A DNA stretch of 28,797 nt from JACCXJ01 sp052387115. GTDB taxonomy: Bacteria > Pseudomonadota > Gammaproteobacteria > JACCXJ01. The position numbers and the translations under genes were made by a program. The stretch spans positions 1 to 28,797 of the forward strand of contig JBQTJM010000390.1 in NCBI GenBank assembly GCA_052387115.1, written 5' to 3'. Shown here in pieces: positions 23,816 to 28,797 of this stretch (the first letter of the stretch is position 1; each line of letters opens with the position of its first letter). The notes beneath the pieces are model-generated. The model was not told where the DNA came from. It was given only the letters and a program-made list of their open reading frames with translations, and made no database searches.

Positions 23816-24256
23816 ATGATGCACGATGAAATGAATAACCTGCTGAAAAGCGAATTGTCGGCGATAGAAACCTATCAGCAGGCTCTAGAGAAGGGAGATA
23901 CCGATCCCGAGCACATACCGGCGATCGATGCAATGAGTGCAATCCTCGACGAACATCAAAAAGCAGCCTCCCGGATCGAGGCGGCAATTCGTGAAAAGGG
24001 CGGCGAGCCGGTGCACAGTTCCGGCGCATGGGGCACCTGGTCGAGGATTGTCATGGGAACAGCCCAACTCTTGGGTGACAAGGCGGCGCTGAAGGCCTTG
24101 AAGGAAGGCGAAGAAAGCGGATTGAAAGAGTATGAGGATGTACTCGGCGATACCGCCACCGCCATGCCGCAAGATCAGAAGACGCTCATCAGCGATCTAC
24201 TCGCAACCCAGCGGATGCACGTTCAAACACTCGACGGCTTGATGTCGAGAGTCTGA
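23816..24256 (+). CDS. DUF2383 ferritin-like helical protein
   Basis: The 146-residue product starts MMHDEMNNLLKSELSAIETY, continues EHQKAASRIEAAIREKGGEP and DKAALKALKEGEESGLKEYE. This matches the DUF2383/PA2169-type four-helix proteins, related to ferritin-like folds and linked to general stress responses. GGAGGT at 23806-23811 is a strong Shine-Dalgarno sequence. Two adjacent ATG codons (23816 and 23819) are possible; the second has better spacing, and choosing it removes one residue. A longer frame from 23768 is ruled out by the ribosome site. Composition is clearly less GC-rich than in the flanking housekeeping genes. It is followed by a PRC-barrel gene 70 bases on. Confidence 0.85.
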   Translation: MMHDEMNNLLKSELSAIETYQQALEKGDTDPEHIPAIDAMSAILDEHQKAASRIEAAIREKGGEPVHSSGAWGTWSRIVMGTAQLLGDKAALKALKEGEESGLKEYEDVLGDTATAMPQDQKTLISDLLATQRMHVQTLDGLMSRV

Positions 24257-24326
24257 AAATCGCTGAATCCGGTGTCGCATACGGCGCCGCAGGGTCAATC
24301 GGAAGTCATAGAATGTGGAGGTTATC

Positions 24327-24923
24327 ATGAGAGGTGTACACAAGCTTTTGGCGGTCTCGACGCTGACTGTCGGCATGGCCGCACCGGTAGTAGCGGTGGA
24401 TGTCGAGGATCAGCGCGAAGAAGTGCGACAACAGCAAGAGGATGTGCGGGACGAGCAGCAGGACGTGCGAGAGGAGCAGCAAGATGTGCTCGAAGGGCAA
24501 CGTGGCGAGCAACAGGATGTGACGGAAGAGCGCAAGGACGTGATAGAAGAAAAGCAAGATGTTACCGAGGCGCGCAGGGATCTCCGCCGCGATCTCGCGC
24601 AGACGCACCGCGCGAAGACCGTCATTGGGATGAATGTAAAGAATTCCCAGGGCGAAGCTCTCGGCAAAATCCACGATCTCGTCCTTAACTTCGACGATGG
24701 GGATATCGCTTATGTCGTCATCTCCTCTGGCGGTTTGCTAGGAGTGGGCGATACGCTGCGCGCGGTTCCCTGGAAGGCCCTGAGCCTCAACAGCAAAGCG
24801 GATGGTTTTGTGCTCAACAAAGACCAGGCCGCGTGGAAGAACGCGCCAAGCTTCAAAGACGATGACTGGCCCGAAGTGGCGGATCGAGTGTGGAATAGAC
24901 AGCTCGATAGTTACTATCGATAG
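24327..24923 (+). CDS. Exported coiled-coil protein with PRC-barrel domain
   Basis: The 198-residue product has a signal-peptide-like start (MRGVHKLLAVSTLTVGMAAP, cut probably after PVVA). A charged coiled coil then spans residues about 25-85, built of near-perfect heptads such as EDVRDEQ, QDVREEQ and QDVLEGQ. A PRC-barrel follows: KTVIGMNVKNSQGEALGKIH, DIAYVVISSGGLLGVGD, LRAVPWKAL. PRC-barrels take part in RNA processing, photosynthesis and stress-linked envelope proteins; the role here is unknown. GGAGGT lies 4 bases before ATG 24327. The GTG at 24315 lies in the ribosome site and is rejected. The terminator at 25047 ends its transcript. It probably forms a stress unit with the DUF2383 gene. 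Confidence 0.82.
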   Translation: MRGVHKLLAVSTLTVGMAAPVVAVDVEDQREEVRQQQEDVRDEQQDVREEQQDVLEGQRGEQQDVTEERKDVIEEKQDVTEARRDLRRDLAQTHRAKTVIGMNVKNSQGEALGKIHDLVLNFDDGDIAYVVISSGGLLGVGDTLRAVPWKALSLNSKADGFVLNKDQAAWKNAPSFKDDDWPEVADRVWNRQLDSYYR

Positions 24924-24940
24924 CATTGGCACAAGGGGGC

Positions 24941-25276
24941 AGGATACGCATGAAGGACGAGGATTAACAAACCGTAATGTCCTGTTCATGCTGCGGAAAG
25001 GCCCGCCCGTGTCTAATAGGTCTATTGTCTTAGCCTGAACTTCCGCGGGGAGGCATCGAGCCTCCCCCTTTTTTCCCTGCCTCCAGGCGAAGGCGCTGCC
25101 CGTTCCCCACGACCCGTCCCCGAGAGAGGCGGGATGTCGCACCGGCTGCAAAGCCTGGGCGGATCCGGTACAGTGCCGGCTCGTTCCCCAACGGCCCGTC
25201 GCGACCCATGTCTCGCCGCTATACCATCGCTGCCTCCGTTGTCGCGGCCGATCTGGCCCGCCTCGGCGACGAGGTC
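24941..25276 (+). repeat. Long direct repeat, copy 2: displaced rpe leader
   Basis: This block repeats 20064-20413 with roughly ten percent differences and a net loss of about 13 bases. It includes 11 bases of the response-regulator gene start, the terminator hairpin, the whole rpe leader and the first 22-23 codons of rpe. It separates the PRC-barrel gene from the DUF3141 gene. Confidence 0.9.
25047..25074 (+). terminator. Rho-independent terminator after the PRC-barrel gene
   Basis: The stem GGGGAGGC / GCCTCCCC with an ATCGA loop (25047-25067) is identical to that at 20170-20190. One extra C and six T (25069-25074) follow. Here it sits 120 bases after the PRC-barrel stop and can end that transcript. 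Confidence 0.8.
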
Positions 25277-25354
25277 CCCGCCGGCACCGTCGTGAAGGTG
25301 GCGAGGCACCGCTCGGCAGGTTCGAGCGGGTGCTTTGGGGTATCGTCGGCGTGA
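25208..25354 (+). pseudogene. rpe: rpe 5' fragment fused to a trpE piece
   Basis: From ATG 25208 the frame reads MSRRYTIAASVVAADLARLG then DEV, the first 23 residues of Rpe. It then passes into PAGTVVKV, the same residues as TrpE 69-76, and ends after a short unrelated tail at TGA 25352-25354. It is a 48-codon chimera of the duplicated leader. The catalytic part of Rpe is missing, and the intact gene lies at 20344. Confidence 0.75.
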
Positions 25355-25392
25355 TCGCGCTCGTCGTGCGCGCCTACGTGCTGCCGGGGTGA
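25290..25392 (+). pseudogene. Possible C-terminal remnant of a membrane protein
   Basis: A second frame over the same region reads REGGEAPLGRFERVLWGIVG, then VIALVVRAYVLPG, and a stop at 25390-25392. This looks like a last membrane helix, of the sort that ends TRAP-type or similar permeases, but is too short to name. No start codon belongs to it. Confidence 0.25.
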
Positions 25393-25413
25393 CCCGAATC
25401 GAGGGCTCCGGCC

Positions 25414-27792
25414 ATGAAAGAGCAGGTAGAACCGGTGTCCCGCGTGAGCGAGATCTCCACCAAGGTCACCGAAGTGCTTTCCGATCGACTGCGGACCGCG
25501 CACGAGCGTTATCGCACTCGGCTCATGTGCATCGGGGGCGAATTTCCGGCCCGGCCATGGGCGCCGTCCACCCCTATCGACGTCTGGAAGGCATGGACCG
25601 AGTACGCACTCGACACCGCAGAGCGCTCGGTGCTCTTCTGGGACACCCTGCGCCAGCGCGGCGACGCTTATCTCGAGCACCAGCGCGCCGGCCATCCACC
25701 GCTCCTGCACTTCCAGCACGAGACCGTGATGGATGGGCGGACCTTCGAGCACCCGGTCAACTATGCGCTCCTGCGGATGATCCCCCCGCCGGATGTCCTG
25801 CTGTACCCAGAACGGCGACCGTACATCATCATCGATCCGCGTGCCGGCCACGGCCCCGGGATCGGCGGCTTCAAGGACGATTCCCAGGTCGGTGTGGCCT
25901 TGCGCTCGGGCCACCCGGTGTACTTCGTGGTCTTTTTCCCCGATCCGGAACCGGGCCAGACCTTGCTCGATGTGTGCGCCGCGGAGGCGACATTCGTGCA
26001 CAAGGTCCGCGAGCTGCACCCCGAGAGCGCCAAGCCCGCGATCGTCGGCAACTGCCAGGGCGGATGGGCGGCGATGATGCTCGCCGCCGCGCTCCCCGGA
26101 GACACGGGCCCCATCGTCATCAACGGGGCGCCGATGTCCTATTGGGGGGGTGCCTGGCGTGAGGGAGAGGGAGACAACCCCATGCGCTATGGGGGCGGAT
26201 TGCTCGGCGGCACCTGGCTCGCTTCGCTAGCCTCGGACCTCGGTGCGGGCAGATTCGACGGCGCCCATCTGGTGCAGAACTTCGAGTCCCTGGACCCGGC
26301 CAACAGCTTCTGGGACAAGTACTACCACCTGTTTGCGAACGTCGATACCGAAGCCTCGCGCTTCCTCGGTTTCGAGCGCTGGTGGGGCGGCTTCTATTTG
26401 ATGAACCGCGAGGAGATCGAGTGGATCACCCGTACGCTCTTCGTCGGCAACAGTCTCTGGTCAGGCGACATCGAGTCGAAGAGCGGCAAGGTGTTCGATC
26501 TGCGCGAGATCCGGTCGCCCATCATCCTGTTCGCCTCGCTGGGCGACAATGTCACGCCCCCGCAGCAGGCCTTCAACTGGGTGGCCGATGTCTATGGCTC
26601 GACCGAGGACATCAAGGCGCGCGGCCAGGTCATCGTCGGCCTCTTGCACCAGGACATCGGCCACCTCGGGATCTTCGTGTCCGGGCGCGTGGCGAGAAAA
26701 GAGCACTCGCAGATCGTCTCGGTGATGAAGTCGATCGAGGCGCTTCCGCCCGGCCTGTACGGGATGGAGATCGAGGAGAGGAAAGGGTCGGAGGGGGTTA
26801 TCTACGAGGTCCACTTCGTGGAGCGCCGGCTCGAAGAGGTCGTCCTGCGTCTGAACCGCTTCGAGCGTGTCGACGAAAAGGCCTTCGAGGCGGTCGAGGT
26901 CGTCTCCGATTTCAACCAGCGCACCTATGAGCTATTCGTGCGACCCTTCGTCCAGGCGGTGTCGAACGAGTCTACCGCGACCCTCGGACGCACTTTCCAT
27001 CCGCTACGGGTCCAGCGCTGGGCCATTTCCCATCTGAACCCGTGGCTCGCGTGGCTAGAGCCGGCCGCCGCGGCCGCCAAGGCCGGGCGGCACGCCCTCG
27101 ATCAAGACCATCCCCTGCGTAGGGCCGAGCATGCGCTCTCAGAGGTCCTGTCCGCGTCGCTCGACTACGGGCGCGACGTGCGCGACGCAGTGAGCGAGGC
27201 CGCATTCTTCCAAACCTACGGCAGCCTGTTTTCGCTCCAGCACGCCGACCCGATGGGGGTACAGGACCGGGGGGGCGCGGGCCGGACCGATCCCCGCACC
27301 TTGCCCGTCGTACAGCAGGCGCTCGAGTCGATCACAGAGGGCGGATATCCGGAGGCCGTCGCGCGAGTCGGGGCCTTGCTGTCCCGCGGCCAGGCGACGA
27401 TCCCGCTCGCGCAGATCGAGCTCCGGGCCGGGCTCATGGAGGACTACGCCGCGCTCTTACCCAAGCTGTCTCAGGAAGAACGCCGCCGCATCCGCGGCCA
27501 GCAGGAGGTCATCGTCGCGTTCGAACCGGAACCGGCCCTGGAGGCGCTGCCCGCGCTCCTCCCCGATCCGGCCGACCGCGCGCGGCTATTGACCCTCCTC
27601 GAGCGCCTGGCCACCGATCCCCGCATATGGAAGGATCGGCCGGCCCCGGAGCAGCTCGCGATGCTCGTGCGCATCCGGACGGTCCTCGGTGCCGAGGAAC
27701 CAAGCGCCCCGCCGCCCCAGAGCGGAGCCCCCCGGCGTACCGCGACAGCCCGGCGCGCCAAGAGGCGAAGGATAGTGCCAGGCAAAAGATAG
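25414..27792 (+). CDS. DUF3141 alpha/beta-hydrolase, PHA-synthase-like
   Basis: The 792-residue product belongs to the DUF3141 family, large alpha/beta-hydrolase-like proteins of unknown function related to poly-hydroxyalkanoate synthases. The nucleophile elbow is GNCQGGWA with Cys214 (PHA synthases also use Cys). A candidate Asp378 lies in SLGDNVTPPQQA and His417 in HQDIGHLGIF. The N-terminal 100 residues are helical. The C-terminal 200 residues (QALESITEGGYPEAVARVGA, LAQIELRAGLM) resemble a TerB-like helical bundle. The end is a basic RRTATARRAKRRR tail. The start at ATG 25414 lacks a good Shine-Dalgarno sequence. It is 28 bases before the malic enzyme gene, so both may be cotranscribed. 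Confidence 0.85.
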   Translation: MKEQVEPVSRVSEISTKVTEVLSDRLRTAHERYRTRLMCIGGEFPARPWAPSTPIDVWKAWTEYALDTAERSVLFWDTLRQRGDAYLEHQRAGHPPLLHFQHETVMDGRTFEHPVNYALLRMIPPPDVLLYPERRPYIIIDPRAGHGPGIGGFKDDSQVGVALRSGHPVYFVVFFPDPEPGQTLLDVCAAEATFVHKVRELHPESAKPAIVGNCQGGWAAMMLAAALPGDTGPIVINGAPMSYWGGAWREGEGDNPMRYGGGLLGGTWLASLASDLGAGRFDGAHLVQNFESLDPANSFWDKYYHLFANVDTEASRFLGFERWWGGFYLMNREEIEWITRTLFVGNSLWSGDIESKSGKVFDLREIRSPIILFASLGDNVTPPQQAFNWVADVYGSTEDIKARGQVIVGLLHQDIGHLGIFVSGRVARKEHSQIVSVMKSIEALPPGLYGMEIEERKGSEGVIYEVHFVERRLEEVVLRLNRFERVDEKAFEAVEVVSDFNQRTYELFVRPFVQAVSNESTATLGRTFHPLRVQRWAISHLNPWLAWLEPAAAAAKAGRHALDQDHPLRRAEHALSEVLSASLDYGRDVRDAVSEAAFFQTYGSLFSLQHADPMGVQDRGGAGRTDPRTLPVVQQALESITEGGYPEAVARVGALLSRGQATIPLAQIELRAGLMEDYAALLPKLSQEERRRIRGQQEVIVAFEPEPALEALPALLPDPADRARLLTLLERLATDPRIWKDRPAPEQLAMLVRIRTVLGAEEPSAPPPQSGAPRRTATARRAKRRRIVPGKR

Positions 27793-27800
27793 TGCCAGGC
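27771..27800 (+). repeat. Short tandem repeat at the end of the DUF3141 gene
   Basis: GATAGTGCCAGGC occurs at 27771-27783 and 27788-27800, a 17-base period. The stop codon TAG lies in the second unit. It appears to be a small tandem duplication that may have set the present C-terminus. Confidence 0.6.
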
Positions 27801-27820
27801 GACGCCAAGAGGAATTTCAC

Positions 27821-28797
27821 ATGCCTGCCAGATCCATTCGCGCCGAAGAGGCTGCCGGCTACCCGAGCGGAGTCGGCCTCTTGTCCGACCCCGGCCTGAA
27901 CAAGGGCACGGCCTTTAGCGAGGCCGAACGCGAGGCATTCGGCCTGCGCGGTCTCTTACCCCCGCGCGCGATCACGCAGATCGAGCAGGTGATACGGGTG
28001 CTGGGAAACCTGCGGCGTAAGGCCAACGACATCGAAAAGTATATCTTCCTGGTGGGCCTGCAGGACCGCAATGAAACGCTGTTCTATCGGCTGGTGATGG
28101 ACCACCCCGACGAGATGATGCCGATCATCTATACCCCGACGGTCGGGCAGGCCTGTCAGGAGTACGGGCTCATCTTCCGCCGTCCACGCGGGCTTTTCAT
28201 CTCCGCAGACGACCGGGGACGGGTGGCCGAGGTGCTCCGCAACTGGCCGAAAAGGGAGGTGCGCATGATCGTGGTGACCGATGGCGAGCGCGTCCTCGGC
28301 CTGGGCGACCTCGGCGCCAACGGCATGGGCATCCCGGTCGGAAAGCTGGCGCTCTACGTCGCTTGCGCCGGCGTGCACCCCGCCTGGTGCTTGCCGGTGA
28401 CCCTGGATGTCGGGACGGAGAATGCCGCACTCCTCGCGGACCCCTTGTACCTCGGTCTGCCCCAGCGCCGGCTGCGCGGAGCGGCCTACGATGAGCTCCT
28501 AGACGAATTCATCCTGGCGGCGCAGGAGGTCTTCCCGAAGGCCGTGATCCAATTCGAGGACTTCGGGAACGCCAACGCCTTCCGCCTGCTGCACCGCTAT
28601 CGCGACCGGGTGTGTTGCTTCGACGACGACATCCAGGGTACGGCCTCGATGGCGCTGGCCGGCATCTATTCGGCCTTGCGAGTGACGGGCGGCCGCCTCC
28701 GCGATCAATCCTTCCTGTTCCTCGGTGCGGGCGAGGCCGGCCTCGGGATCGGCGATCTGATCGTGACCGCGTTGATGGCCGAGAGAATGCCGGAGGC
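27821..28797 (+). CDS. NAD-type malic enzyme (oxaloacetate-decarboxylating), partial at window end
   Basis: The enzyme converts malate to pyruvate and CO2 with reduction of NAD(P). The first 325 codons are visible, out of about 540-570 for this long SfcA/MaeA type. Visible motifs are the catalytic Tyr104 in IIYTPTVGQACQEY, RGLFISADDRGRV, LGDLGANGMGIPVGKLALY with the catalytic Lys175, the metal-binding QFEDFGNANAF, FDDDIQGTASMALAG (D268-D270) and the nucleotide-binding start FLFLGAGEAGLGI. AAGAGGA at 27807-27813 is a fair Shine-Dalgarno sequence before ATG 27821. No break is seen up to the edge. The exact cofactor choice cannot be told from this part. Confidence 0.93.
   Translation, partial: MPARSIRAEEAAGYPSGVGLLSDPGLNKGTAFSEAEREAFGLRGLLPPRAITQIEQVIRVLGNLRRKANDIEKYIFLVGLQDRNETLFYRLVMDHPDEMMPIIYTPTVGQACQEYGLIFRRPRGLFISADDRGRVAEVLRNWPKREVRMIVVTDGERVLGLGDLGANGMGIPVGKLALYVACAGVHPAWCLPVTLDVGTENAALLADPLYLGLPQRRLRGAAYDELLDEFILAAQEVFPKAVIQFEDFGNANAFRLLHRYRDRVCCFDDDIQGTASMALAGIYSALRVTGGRLRDQSFLFLGAGEAGLGIGDLIVTALMAERMPE

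Noticed and set aside
25335..26162. A 275-codon frame overlapping the start of the DUF3141 gene
   Set aside because: It is arginine/proline-rich out-of-frame translation; the DUF3141 frame holds the conserved motifs.

Overview
The window is GC-rich chromosomal DNA, most likely from a gammaproteobacterium. The mreBCD operon faces gatCAB, and rpe-gph-trpE follows further on, both arrangements typical of the Chromatiales and relatives. This placement is an inference from gene order and composition; no rRNA gene is present to confirm it. | Housekeeping left end (about 236-6348): mreB-mreC-mreD (rod-shape machinery) is read leftward and gatC-gatA-gatB (Glu/Asp-tRNA amidotransferase) rightward from a shared control region. 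| Defence region (6615-15946): seven tightly packed genes read rightward as one apparent operon. They are a HipA/HipT-like kinase, a protein joining a HipA-N-terminal-like (HipS-like) region to a HIRAN domain, a 57-residue small protein, hsdM, hsdS, hsdR, and a YgjP/DUF45-type zinc metallopeptidase. Five of the six junctions overlap or lie within 3 bases, so translation is probably coupled. The split kinase plus HIRAN unit ahead of the type I restriction genes is the best candidate for an undescribed system. | Decay zone (15947-18006): two tails of a REP-associated tyrosine transposase (RAYT), three REP-like hairpins with a compensatory base change, a small gene with its own promoter, a PemK/MazF-type toxin cut short by a CAG-to-TAG stop beside an intact antitoxin, a piece of a cation:proton antiporter, and a vapB gene followed by a truncated vapC. 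| Right half (18007-28797): an OmpR-family two-component pair read leftward, then rpe-gph-trpE read rightward with no trpG after trpE. A decayed stretch with a protein-kinase fragment follows, then two stress-type genes (DUF2383 and a PRC-barrel coiled-coil protein). Next comes a roughly 335-base second copy of the rpe leader, which keeps a rho-independent terminator and the first codons of rpe and is joined to a 26-base trpE piece. The window closes with a long DUF3141 alpha/beta-hydrolase and the first 325 codons of an NAD-type malic enzyme.
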